Shown here one piece after another: positions 7,572 to 15,544 of a stretch of DNA of 34,259 nt. The position numbers were made by a program, and so were the translations under genes. Under the pieces are notes generated by a model. The model was not told the DNA's origin. It searched no databases and saw only the letters and a list, made by a program, of their open reading frames with translations. Location: the NCBI GenBank assembly GCA_947461205.1, contig CANHJG010000045.1, positions 1 to 34,259 of the forward strand, written 5' to 3'. Each line of letters begins with the position of its first letter. The stretch's first letter is position 1. The stretch comes from Opitutia bacterium. Lineage in GTDB: Bacteria; Verrucomicrobiota; Verrucomicrobiia; Opitutales; Opitutaceae.

Positions 7572-9815
7572 CTATCGCCGCACCGCGAACTCCAGCCCAA
7601 ACACACACAACCCCAGCGGCCGCGTCTCTCCGCCCACCGCGCCCATCCACGGCTGCGCCGACTGCAACGCCACCGTCGCCCCGCCCGGCGGCACCACGAT
7701 CTCCGGAAAAACCGTATGCCCGCGCTGCCCGCCCAGATTCCTCGCGCGGCTCTCGCCCGTCGGCCCGACGTCCGCTCCCTTCGCCCCCGCCACCGCCAGC
7801 GTCAAATCCCGCGCCCCGAGGCTCCACCCGTCGAGCATGCACACCACCCGCAACGGCCACGCGTGCGGGTTCTCGATCCGCAGCGTCGCTTCGCCTTTCG
7901 TCCACCGCCAACGCGCCCCCGACTGCGTATCGCTCTCCTCCTCATACCAGCCGTCACCCACCGTCACCCGCGTAAAATCTCCGCCCCGCGTGTCCACGAG
8001 CGCCATCCCTTTCCCCACCGGCTTTCGCGCGCCTTCGGCCGGCTTCACCGCGATCATTCCACCCGCGAGATCCCACTCGCCCTGCAACGCCGTGTGCCAG
8101 CGCCCTTCGTAGGTATCCGTCAAAAAATACTGCGGCTTCTTCAGCAAAAACGCGTTCGCCCACAAGCGCGACCACATGTCCGGCAACAACACATTCACCG
8201 ACGCCACGTCACCCATCGCCTCGATCTTCCGCAGGTCCCGCCATCCGCCGTCGACGATCAGCGGCGCCGCCGCCATCCGCCAGGCGATCATACCCGTGCC
8301 GACCAGGTTGCCCAGCAGCACCGCCCCCGCGACCCCCATCACTCCGATCCACTCCGTCAACCGCTGGCTCCACCGCAGCGTGATCCACCAGCAAAACGCC
8401 GGCAGCATCACCGGATAAAATACCGTGAACAACTTGAACGCGTCATAGCTCGCATTCGTGCCCAACCGCGCGCCGCGCCACTCCAGGAACGCATAACCCG
8501 CCAACACCGGCACCGTCACCGCGACTGCGATCCACGCTTTTTTCCGTCGCTCGCGCACCGCCCGGGCCGTCGCCCAGCCGAGCAGCCCCACGACGACCGC
8601 CGCCAGCACCCACCGCACCCCGCCGGTCCGCCACGGTTCCAACGCTGGTCCGCTCACCAAACCCAACCAGCCCTCCGGCGTCAGCGCCGGAATCTTCCAG
8701 CCAAAATCATACGTCCGCAGCAGCTGAAACCGCTCGATCAACCCCGCCACCCGCCCCGCAAACACGATCCCGCACGCCGCGAGCGGCGCCAGCATCACGA
8801 TCCACCATCGCCCGAATCTCCGCCACTCCCCGTGCCACGCGGCCAAACCGCCCGCATACGCCACCGCCGGCAAGAGACACAGCACCACGAAAAAATTATA
8901 GCTCCCCAACACCAGCCAGTAGCCCACCGCGAGCACACCGAAAAAACCCGCTCCCCGCGCCCACGTCAGCCGCCCCCGCCCCAACGCCACCCCCGCCCAC
9001 GTGATCAGCCCCACCGCCATCGCCGCCAACAGCTGCCCCGGCGCCACGTGCCCGACCACATACCAATTCAGCGGACTCAGCCCGTAGAGCACCGCCACCG
9101 CCACGCTCGGCCCCGCACTGAAACCGATCACCGCCCGCGCCATCCAAAACACCACCGGCAGCGAACCCGCCAGCAGCACCATCGTCAGCACACTCGTCAC
9201 CTCGTGCGGCCCACACCCGAGCACCGACCCGTTGAACGCGATCAACGCCGACGGCGTAAAGTGGTTCAACCGCGTCCAGTAGTCGAAAAAATTGTCCACC
9301 GACTGCACCCGCACCACCTCCGTCAGCCCGAGAAATCCGCCGCGTTCCGTCCGCGCGAATTCCTGCAACACCCGCGCGCCCGCCGCGTAGTCGCCCGCAT
9401 CGCAGCTCCCCAGCGAGATCGTCGTCAACCCCTTCGACGCCCACGCGAGCGGCGCCACAAGCAGCGCCAACACCCCCGCGCCCGCGAACCCCACGACGCC
9501 GATCCGCTGCGCATCCACCCACGCCGACCGCACCGCCCCCCGGAGCCCTGCGCGTGAGCGCAGGGACCGCTGCCACAGCGCGCCCGCCAGCAGCACCGCC
9601 GGCACCACCTCGCTCCACCCCGCGTAGCTGTTCGTGCCCTTCAACCCCGCCATCGCCCCCGCCCACACCACGGCCGATTGCAATGCCAGTCCCGCCGGCA
9701 CCACGAGCACCGGCCAAAACCGCCGCCACACCCGCGGCATCGCCAGCATCGCCAACCCCGCGCCCCACCACAGCACGTGAACCAGCACCGCCAATGCGAC
9801 CGGGAAATGAATCAT
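7572..9815 (-). CDS. Large polytopic GT-C-like membrane protein with C-terminal beta-rich domain
   Basis: 747 residues, not assignable to a named family. From the N-terminus come many hydrophobic segments (roughly residues 1-510, ten or more membrane helices) with a first-loop acidic motif (SLGSCDAGDY) after about the third helix, as in GT-C glycosyltransferases. A soluble, probably periplasmic part follows, with the phrase VNVLLPDMWSRLWANAFLL. The final 128 residues (from about 620) form a beta-rich module starting GDGWYEEE and RWRWTKGEATLRIENP. A similar module ends the proteins at 15545-17149 and 18770-20332. GT-C enzymes use polyprenyl-phosphate sugars on the outer face, consistent with the ArnC-like gene in the same block. 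The start is the ATG at 9815, 42 bases after the methyltransferase stop. Function is inferred from topology only. Confidence 0.75.
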   Translation of the reverse strand: MIHFPVALAVLVHVLWWGAGLAMLAMPRVWRRFWPVLVVPAGLALQSAVVWAGAMAGLKGTNSYAGWSEVVPAVLLAGALWQRSLRSRAGLRGAVRSAWVDAQRIGVVGFAGAGVLALLVAPLAWASKGLTTISLGSCDAGDYAAGARVLQEFARTERGGFLGLTEVVRVQSVDNFFDYWTRLNHFTPSALIAFNGSVLGCGPHEVTSVLTMVLLAGSLPVVFWMARAVIGFSAGPSVAVAVLYGLSPLNWYVVGHVAPGQLLAAMAVGLITWAGVALGRGRLTWARGAGFFGVLAVGYWLVLGSYNFFVVLCLLPAVAYAGGLAAWHGEWRRFGRWWIVMLAPLAACGIVFAGRVAGLIERFQLLRTYDFGWKIPALTPEGWLGLVSGPALEPWRTGGVRWVLAAVVVGLLGWATARAVRERRKKAWIAVAVTVPVLAGYAFLEWRGARLGTNASYDAFKLFTVFYPVMLPAFCWWITLRWSQRLTEWIGVMGVAGAVLLGNLVGTGMIAWRMAAAPLIVDGGWRDLRKIEAMGDVASVNVLLPDMWSRLWANAFLLKKPQYFLTDTYEGRWHTALQGEWDLAGGMIAVKPAEGARKPVGKGMALVDTRGGDFTRVTVGDGWYEEESDTQSGARWRWTKGEATLRIENPHAWPLRVVCMLDGWSLGARDLTLAVAGAKGADVGPTGESRARNLGGQRGHTVFPEIVVPPGGATVALQSAQPWMGAVGGETRPLGLCVFGLEFAVRR

Positions 9816-9834
9816 TCGTCCGAGGTTTTTCTGC

Positions 9835-9862
9835 GCTCAACTCTCCGGACTCAACGCTCAAC
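9835..9862. repeat. Short heptanucleotide array (4 units) at a gene end
   Basis: Consecutive 7-mers gctcaac, tctccgg, actcaac, gctcaac. As at 5336-5363, the last unit contains the stop codon of a minus-strand gene (the methyltransferase, stop at 9858-9860). The array occupies most of the 42-base gap before the next gene. Confidence 0.5.
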
Positions 9863-10607
9863 TTTTCTTCTCCGGCTTCCGCGCCACCGCCAACACCGAC
9901 GAACCCCACGCCCACCGCCCGCCAGCCTTCAGCCACGCGTGTTCCGGCGCGACCAACAGACGAAACGCGGCATCCACGATCGCCGGATACGCCTTCATGT
10001 CGCTCGTGTCCGTCGCCGACCGGAACAGCTTGCGCTTCGCCCACAGCAAAGGAAACGGCAGCGCGTTCAAATGCGTGCTCCAGCGCTCCCCGAAACCCGC
10101 CGCCCGCAGCAGCGCCTCGACCTCCGGCCGCGTGTAACGGTGCTTCGTCTGACACGAATCGTCGTGATACGACCACATCCACCTATACGCCGGCACATTG
10201 ATCACCACCACACCGCCCGGCTTCAGCACCCGAAAAAACTCCTTCACCGCCACGTCCGCATCCACGACCTGGCAGATCACGTCCGCCGAAACGACGGCGT
10301 CGAAGCTGCCCTCTGCATACGGCAGCGCCGTCACACTCGCTTCGCGGATCTCCGTGCCGACGCCGCACCGCTGCCGCGCCAGCTCGCACGCGATCGGCAT
10401 GAAATCGATGCCGCTCCATTTCCAGCCCGGTTGCGCCTCCCGCAGCCGCACAATCATCCCGCCCGTCCCGCACCCCGCGTCGAGCACCGCTGCATTCGGC
10501 TTTACCCCCGCGCCCGCCATCACCCGGGCCACATGCGCGTGCAAGGACCGGAAATACCACATCCGGTCCTCGACCTCCGCCAGCTTCACATATTCGTCGT
10601 TGTTCAT
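9858..10607 (-). CDS. Class I SAM-dependent methyltransferase
   Basis: 249 residues. The SAM-binding motif I, VLDAGCGTGG, is at residues 41-50. It is followed by an acidic residue at the end of strand 2 (SGIDFMP), then ALPYAEGSFDAVVS (motif II) and FRVLKPGGVVVINVPA (motif III). The N-terminal opening MNNDEYVKLAEVEDRMWYF matches methyltransferases often found beside GT2 and lipid-carrier genes. The ATG at 10607 was chosen because it gives this canonical N-terminus; an upstream ATG at 10658 would add 17 atypical residues. It is the first gene of the minus-strand block and is divergent from the flippase-like gene, with the long heptamer array in between. Likely role: methylation of a sugar or lipid intermediate; substrate unknown. 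Confidence 0.9.
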   Translation of the reverse strand: MNNDEYVKLAEVEDRMWYFRSLHAHVARVMAGAGVKPNAAVLDAGCGTGGMIVRLREAQPGWKWSGIDFMPIACELARQRCGVGTEIREASVTALPYAEGSFDAVVSADVICQVVDADVAVKEFFRVLKPGGVVVINVPAYRWMWSYHDDSCQTKHRYTRPEVEALLRAAGFGERWSTHLNALPFPLLWAKRKLFRSATDTSDMKAYPAIVDAAFRLLVAPEHAWLKAGGRWAWGSSVLAVARKPEKKS

Positions 10608-10673
10608 GCGGCACCATCGATGAGGAGGATCGCGCCGCCCGCCCGCAACATTATCCATTGCCGCCCGCCGCCG

Positions 10674-10778
10674 TCCTCAGTCCCCTGTCCTCCGTCCTCC
10701 GTCCCCTGTCCTCCGTCCTCTGTCCTCCGTCGTCAGTCCCCTGTCCTCCGTCCTCTGTCCTCCGTCCTCCGTCCGCCG
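10674..10778. repeat. Fifteen-unit heptanucleotide tandem array ending at a start codon
   Basis: Fifteen uninterrupted 7-base units (105 bases), variants of tcctccg: seven exact copies plus tcctctg, tcccctg, tcctcag, tcgtcag and tccgccg forms. The array ends two bases before the ATG of the flippase-like gene at 10781 and lies in the 173-base gap between it and the divergent methyltransferase gene (start 10607). It therefore occupies the region where the promoter and ribosome-binding site of 10781 should be. The strand complementary to the mRNA is purine-rich; the mRNA-like strand is pyrimidine-rich and offers no Shine-Dalgarno sequence. Confidence 0.93.
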
Positions 10779-10780
10779 CC

Positions 10781-11752
10781 ATGCGCCGCCTCCTCGCCCT
10801 CCTCGATACCCCCGCCGGCCGCGCCGCCCGCTACGCCTGCTCCGCACTCCTCGTCGCCGCCCTCGTCGGGAGCATCGACTGGCCCCAGTTCCTCGCCCTC
10901 CGGGGCAAATTCGACGGCGGCCTCGTCGCCCTCGCCACCCTCCTCGCCGGCCTCGCCTTCCCGCTGCAGGCAGGTCGCTGGTGGCTCCTCCTCCGCGCCC
11001 AGGGCCTCACCCTCTCCCTCCACTGGGCCCACCGCGCCACCTGGATCGGCAATTTCTACAACGCCTTCCTCCTCGGCGGCCTCGGCGGCGACGCCATCCG
11101 CGCTTTTTATCTCTGCCGCGACGCACCCGCCCGCCACGCCGCCGGCCTCGCAGCCACCGTCCTCGACCGCGTCCTCGGCCTCGTCGTCCTCCTCAGCCTC
11201 GCCGTACTCACCCTGCTCCTGGAACTCGACGCCGTCGCCCGCCACGCCGAACTCCGCATCCTCCTCGTCGTCTGTGCCGTCCTCGCCGCGGCCAGTGTCG
11301 TCGCCTTCGTTTTCTTTTGCCGCCAACCGCCCCCGTGGCTCGCCCGCCGCCTCGGCCCCACCCGCACCGCCACCTTGGCCGACATCCTCGCCCGCGCCCA
11401 CTCCACCCCCGTCGCCCTCGCCCTCGCTTCCAGCTACGCCATCTGGCTCCTCGACTTCCTCTCCGTCTGGCTCCTCGCCCGCAGTCTCGGTCTCTCACTC
11501 CCGTTCATCGCCGTCTCGCTCGCCATGTCCGTCGCCTACGCCGCCACCGTGCTGCCCATCAGCGTCGGCGGCCACGGCATCCGCGAGGGCACCCTCCTCG
11601 GCCTCCTCGCCCTCCTCGGCCTCCTGCCCGACCACGCCGCCCGCCAACTCGCTCTGCTGCTCGCCGTCCTCGTCTGGGCCACCAGCGTCTTCTGGAGCCT
11701 CGTCGGCGGCGCCGTCCTCCTGCTCGCCCGCCCCGGGCGCGCTTCCCCGTAA
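10781..11752 (+). CDS. Flippase-like / lysylphosphatidylglycerol-synthase-TM family membrane protein
   Basis: 323 residues, about eight membrane helices. The family pattern includes a first helix pair, then LQAGRWWLLLRAQG, an Asn/Gly-rich loop with FYNAFLLGGLGGDAIRAFYL, ATVLDRVLGLVVL, and late VLPISVGGHGIREG. These are the conserved blocks of the UPF0104/LPG_synthase_TM group (AglD-, MprF-flippase-like). Members are implicated in moving lipid-linked sugars or lipids across the membrane. The ATG at 10781 is used; an upstream frame from 10658 merely reads through the heptamer array and gives a Ser/Pro/Val repeat. It is followed 47 bases later by a GT4 gene in the same direction, so a role in handling the lipid-linked glycan is plausible. 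Expression may be affected by the tandem array at its front. Confidence 0.87.
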   Translation: MRRLLALLDTPAGRAARYACSALLVAALVGSIDWPQFLALRGKFDGGLVALATLLAGLAFPLQAGRWWLLLRAQGLTLSLHWAHRATWIGNFYNAFLLGGLGGDAIRAFYLCRDAPARHAAGLAATVLDRVLGLVVLLSLAVLTLLLELDAVARHAELRILLVVCAVLAAASVVAFVFFCRQPPPWLARRLGPTRTATLADILARAHSTPVALALASSYAIWLLDFLSVWLLARSLGLSLPFIAVSLAMSVAYAATVLPISVGGHGIREGTLLGLLALLGLLPDHAARQLALLLAVLVWATSVFWSLVGGAVLLLARPGRASP

Positions 11753-11799
11753 AGTTTTGCCAACCGCCGTCGCGCGCCCTTCCCTCCGCTCCCGTCTCC

Positions 11800-13470
11800 A
11801 TGCGTCCCGCTCATCGCACGCCCCCTTCCGGCGGCGCCTACTCCCGGCGCTTCACCGACTACGCGGGCATTTTCTTCGACGACTTCGCCGCTGACTCCGC
11901 CTGGATTCGCGAACGCGGCACGATTCACCTCCCGCCCCTCGGCGGCGTAAACGGCCTCGTCCTCCGCGGCGAATTCCGCCCCCACCCCGAAGCCCGCGGA
12001 CTCGAAACCGCCCCGCCCGGCCTCGCCGTTTTCCTCAACGACCGCCCCGCCGGCTCCCTGACCAACCTGCAGCCCGGCCCTTGGTCGCTCACCCTCGCCC
12101 TTCCCGCGTCCGGCCGCGCCACGCTGACCCTTCGCCTCACCGGTATCGCCATCACCAACACCCTCGCGTGGCTCGGCCGCGTCTCCGGCCTCGCCCCGCT
12201 CCAGCGTTTCCGCGCCCAAAACAAAAACCGCCAGCTCCGCCTCCTCAGCCTCGCCACCCTCGACGGCGAACTCATCTACGACTTCTCCGTCCGCCACGCC
12301 CCCTACTCCGCCGCCAACGCGCGCGCCCACGCCCAACTCGGCCTCAACATCGCCGGCTTCCTCACCGCCGACCTCGGCCTCGGCGAATCCGCCCGCTGCA
12401 TGGTCCGCGCCGCCGACGCCGCCGGCCTGCCCTCCGCCCTCGTCCCCCTCAAACTCCACTGCAAAAACCGCCTCGGCGACCCGACCTACGCCAACCGCCT
12501 CCGGGACGACAATCCGCACGACGTGAATGTCGTCCACGTCGACCCCCCCGCCTCGCGCGATCTCGACCACCACCACGGCCCGGCCTTTCGCGCCGGCAAA
12601 TACAACATCGGCTACTTCGCCTGGGAGCTGACCGAATTCCCCGACGCGTGGACTTCCGCGTTCGATTACTTCGACGAGATTTGGACCCCCAGTGATTTCG
12701 TGACCGCCGCCCTCGCCATGAAGGCCCCGGTACCCGTCCTCACGATGCCGCACGCGATCTCCTTCGCGCGTCCGCTCGAAACGGTGGGAGGGGCTTTATG
12801 CCCCGACTCGGTCGCCTCCCTCCGCACCCGCCTCGGGCTACCCGCCGGAAAATTCCTCTTCCTCACCCTCTTCGACCTCAACTCCTACGCCGAGCGCAAA
12901 AACCCCCGCGCCGTCATCGCCGCCTTCCGCCTCGCCGCCCTCCCTGCCGCCGGCGCCGCCCTCGTCATCAAAGTCCAGAACGTCGCCGGCAACGAAGCCG
13001 CCTTTGCCGCCCTCCAGGCCAGCCTCACCGATCTCCCCGGCACCGTCCTCCTCACCGCGACCCTCTCGCGGGCCGACATCTACGCCCTCGAAGCCGCCTG
13101 CGATTGCTTCGTCTCCCTCCACCGCTCCGAAGGCTTCGGCCTCGCCGTCGCCGAAGCGATGTATCTCGGCAAACCCGTTGTCGCCACCAACTGGTCCGCG
13201 ACCGCCGAATTCGTCGATGCCTCCAACGGCTGCCCCGTCCGCGCCCCGCTCGTCACCCTCGACCGCAACCACGGCCCCTACGGCAAAGGCTCCACCTGGG
13301 CCGACCCCGATCCCGCCCACGCCGCCGAACACCTGCGCCGCCTCTTCGCCGATCGCACGCTCTGCGCCACCCTCGGCGCCGCCGCGCGCGCCACCATCGA
13401 GCGGCGTTTCTCCCCCGCCGTCATCGGCGCCCGCTACCGCCGCCGCCTCGAGGCCATCGCGACCTTTTGA
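11800..13470 (+). CDS. Family 4 glycosyltransferase with N-terminal beta-rich domain
   Basis: 556 residues, about 150-200 longer than a normal GT4. Residues 12-150 or so form a beta-rich module (AWIRERGTIHLPP, LVLRGEF, LAVFLND, PWSLTLALP, ATLTLRLTG) ending in ELIYDFSVRHAPYS. The GT-B enzyme starts near GLNIAGFLTADLGLGESAR. The C-terminal Rossmann half has FVSLHRSEGFGLAVAEAMYLG with the Glu-x7-Glu donor-site pair, then PVVATNWSATAEFV. The enzyme would use a nucleotide sugar and retain anomeric configuration; the N-terminal module may bind glycan acceptor. The module resembles in pattern, not clearly in sequence, the C-terminal modules of nearby membrane proteins. It is second in a two-gene unit behind the flippase-like gene and ends 35 bases before a convergent gene. 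Confidence 0.86.
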   Translation: MRPAHRTPPSGGAYSRRFTDYAGIFFDDFAADSAWIRERGTIHLPPLGGVNGLVLRGEFRPHPEARGLETAPPGLAVFLNDRPAGSLTNLQPGPWSLTLALPASGRATLTLRLTGIAITNTLAWLGRVSGLAPLQRFRAQNKNRQLRLLSLATLDGELIYDFSVRHAPYSAANARAHAQLGLNIAGFLTADLGLGESARCMVRAADAAGLPSALVPLKLHCKNRLGDPTYANRLRDDNPHDVNVVHVDPPASRDLDHHHGPAFRAGKYNIGYFAWELTEFPDAWTSAFDYFDEIWTPSDFVTAALAMKAPVPVLTMPHAISFARPLETVGGALCPDSVASLRTRLGLPAGKFLFLTLFDLNSYAERKNPRAVIAAFRLAALPAAGAALVIKVQNVAGNEAAFAALQASLTDLPGTVLLTATLSRADIYALEAACDCFVSLHRSEGFGLAVAEAMYLGKPVVATNWSATAEFVDASNGCPVRAPLVTLDRNHGPYGKGSTWADPDPAHAAEHLRRLFADRTLCATLGAAARATIERRFSPAVIGARYRRRLEAIATF

Positions 13471-13505
13471 ACCCCGCCGCCGCGCCCGCTCGACCAAGCG
13501 TTCGC

Positions 13506-14564
13506 TCACCGTGCCCCGCTCGGCCCGCATCCCGGCACCGCGAGAAACCGCGCGTCCCGGCCCATCCATTCGCTCCACGTTTCGCCTAATCCGATCCGCC
13601 GGTCCCGCGAACGGTTCACCCACGCCACCTCCGCGACCTCGCCCGGCGGCGTAAACCGGATACCCCAAATCGGATCGAACGCTTCCGTCGACAGCGAATA
13701 CCGCATGTCGCCCAGCACCGCCGCATCCGCCGGACTCCGCGCCACCCACCCTTCGCAAAACCACGCCAGCCGCTCAAACGACCGCCGCCGGTCCCGCGCC
13801 CGCTCCGCCGCCGTCAAATCCCCGGACCCCACGCGCGCCAACCCCCACCCCGCCCGCACCGTGGCCTCGCCCGCCCACCCCACGCGGATCCGGTCCGCAT
13901 AGACCATCCCCTCCCACTCGTACAGCGCTCGCCAGACGACGAGATTGCCCAACGTCGGCATCACCTCGATCCGCTCCGGCCGATGGCCCCGCGACGCCGC
14001 CACCACCGCCTGCACCTCCACCACCCGCCCGTGCTGCACCGCCCCGCCCAGCAAATAAGCCCCGGCCACCGCCAACCCCGCCCACGCCGCCGCCCGTTGC
14101 CGCCGCACCAGCGCCACACCCAACCCCACCGCCAGCGCCAACGTCACCACCGGATCCACCACCGCCACCACGTCCCACCCATACCGCCGGTCCGTCAACG
14201 GCCACAGCAACAGCGTCCCGTAACTCGTCGCCGCATCCAATAAACAATGACTCACCCACGCCACCAGCGCACAGCCCCCGACCGCGCCGACGTTTCCCCG
14301 CCACCGCTCGCGCCACGGACGATACAGGGCCAAAATCCCCACGACCACCGCCGCCCCGAGCGGAGCCAGCGGCAAAGCGTGCGTAAAGTGCCGGTGATAC
14401 TCCACCGCCACCAGCGGATCCGTCGCGCTCCGGATCAAAACATCGAGATCCGGCGCGGCCCCCGCGGCCGCCGCTACCCCCGCCGCCGTCGCCCGCCCCA
14501 GCTTCCGACCAAAAATAGCCCAGCCCAAGCTCGCCCCAAGCAGTGTGTGTGTCAGTGGATCCAC
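13506..14564 (-). CDS. YdjM-like membrane-bound putative metal-dependent hydrolase
   Basis: 352 residues. The N-terminal half has the YdjM/DUF457 signature: MDPLTHTLLG at the extreme start, AAPDLDVL near residue 40, HRHFTHALPL near 60, and later WVSHCLLDAATSYGTLLLWPL. The His and Asp residues are spaced as a metal site, and the intervening segments are membrane helices. The C-terminal 170 residues are soluble and hold aromatic-rich segments (RYSLSTEAFDPIWGIRF). The E. coli relative is a LexA-regulated inner-membrane protein of unknown substrate. No LexA box is evident here. It is the last gene of a minus-strand unit with the methyltransferase (50 bases upstream) and the GT-C-like gene. A role in lipid or glycan processing is possible but unproven. 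Confidence 0.85.
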   Translation of the reverse strand: MDPLTHTLLGASLGWAIFGRKLGRATAAGVAAAAGAAPDLDVLIRSATDPLVAVEYHRHFTHALPLAPLGAAVVVGILALYRPWRERWRGNVGAVGGCALVAWVSHCLLDAATSYGTLLLWPLTDRRYGWDVVAVVDPVVTLALAVGLGVALVRRQRAAAWAGLAVAGAYLLGGAVQHGRVVEVQAVVAASRGHRPERIEVMPTLGNLVVWRALYEWEGMVYADRIRVGWAGEATVRAGWGLARVGSGDLTAAERARDRRRSFERLAWFCEGWVARSPADAAVLGDMRYSLSTEAFDPIWGIRFTPPGEVAEVAWVNRSRDRRIGLGETWSEWMGRDARFLAVPGCGPSGAR

Positions 14565-14614
14565 GCCCGCCGACCAAAATCACTTCCCCCGCCGACGCAA
14601 CCGGCCCCACCCGC

Positions 14615-15538
14615 TCAACGCGTCATCTTCCGCAGCCACATCTGCCCGCCCCCGCCGCGCCCGCACATCGGCATCCGCTCGCGGATCAATTCGTGCCGCT
14701 GGTTCCACAGCCACGCCGAGAACAGCTCGATCCGGTACGCCGCGTTGTTCATCAAAAACGCCCGCAATAAATACTGTTCGTTCCACGCCCGCCCTTCCTC
14801 CAGCCACTCGCGCGGATAATCCAGATTCCCCGCCACGTCGTGGATGTGGATCAGCACCCCGGGCGCCAGGGACGGCAGCACGTCAAAAAACAGCCGGTTC
14901 ACATCGCTCCCGATCTTACTCACGTGCGACGAGTCGATGAACAGCACGTCATTTTCCCCCAGCGCCGCAAACGCCTCGAGCGGCACGTCCTGCACTTTCT
15001 TCTCGATCAGCGTCACCCGCCCCGCATCGCCCGCCCGCAGCAGCGGCTTCAACCGCGCCATGTCCGGATCGATAAACGTGAAGGCCACCCCGCCGCCCAA
15101 GACCCGCTCGTTCAAGTCGAGCATCGCCGCCGAACTGAAGCCCGACCCCACCTCGATGATCCGCTTCGGCCGCGCCTCGCGCAGCATCCCGTAGAGCATA
15201 AACGCGTCGTAGTGCCCGTAGGACGGATTGTCCAAATAGAAGCGCGCCCCCTCCGTCATCTTCTCCGGAAACGGCTGCTCCGCATACCAGCCCGCGAAAC
15301 GCTCCAACCGCGCGAACTGCCCCGCCTCGTTCAACTCCACCGCCGGAAACGGCGGCCCAAAGCCCCCCCGCCCCCACGCCTCCGCAATCTCCTCTCGCGA
15401 CGGCAGCGGCGAATAAAAATGCCCCGGCGGAAAAAACCGCGCCCACTCGACCTGCTGCTCGCGCAGTCGCGCCTGGTCCCGCTCCAACCGGCGAAATTCC
15501 GGAAACCACCGCAAAAACGTTTTCACGCTCAATCCCAT
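14615..15538 (-). CDS. SAM-dependent methyltransferase (Methyltransf_24-like)
   Basis: 307 residues. The glycine motif IIEVGSGFSSAAML is at about 127-140, with the downstream acidic residue in FIDPD, then DVLFIDSSHVSKIGSDV, and VLIHIHDV with a further acidic site. These mark the class I methyltransferases annotated as Methyltransf_24, commonly found in O-antigen and secondary-metabolite loci. The N-terminal 100 residues are a family extension with aromatic and charged residues (WARFFPPGHFYSPLPSREEI) that probably shapes the acceptor pocket. The ATG at 15538 lies six bases after the stop of the GT-C-like gene, giving tight co-transcription. The methylated substrate is unknown; a sugar hydroxyl is the likeliest, given the setting. 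Confidence 0.85.
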   Translation of the reverse strand: MGLSVKTFLRWFPEFRRLERDQARLREQQVEWARFFPPGHFYSPLPSREEIAEAWGRGGFGPPFPAVELNEAGQFARLERFAGWYAEQPFPEKMTEGARFYLDNPSYGHYDAFMLYGMLREARPKRIIEVGSGFSSAAMLDLNERVLGGGVAFTFIDPDMARLKPLLRAGDAGRVTLIEKKVQDVPLEAFAALGENDVLFIDSSHVSKIGSDVNRLFFDVLPSLAPGVLIHIHDVAGNLDYPREWLEEGRAWNEQYLLRAFLMNNAAYRIELFSAWLWNQRHELIRERMPMCGRGGGGQMWLRKMTR

Positions 15539-15544
15539 GATGCG

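Noticed and set aside
7716-9557. A 613-residue plus-strand open frame opposite the large membrane protein
   Set aside because: Arg/Pro/His-rich shadow of a gene whose own frame shows membrane helices and a shared C-terminal module.
10674-10778. CRISPR array
   Set aside because: Units are 7 bases with no spacers and no cas genes nearby.
10658-10780. N-terminal extension of the flippase-like protein reading through the heptamer array
   Set aside because: It gives a Ser/Val/Leu/Pro repeat with no signal-peptide character; the family N-terminus starts at the ATG at 10781.
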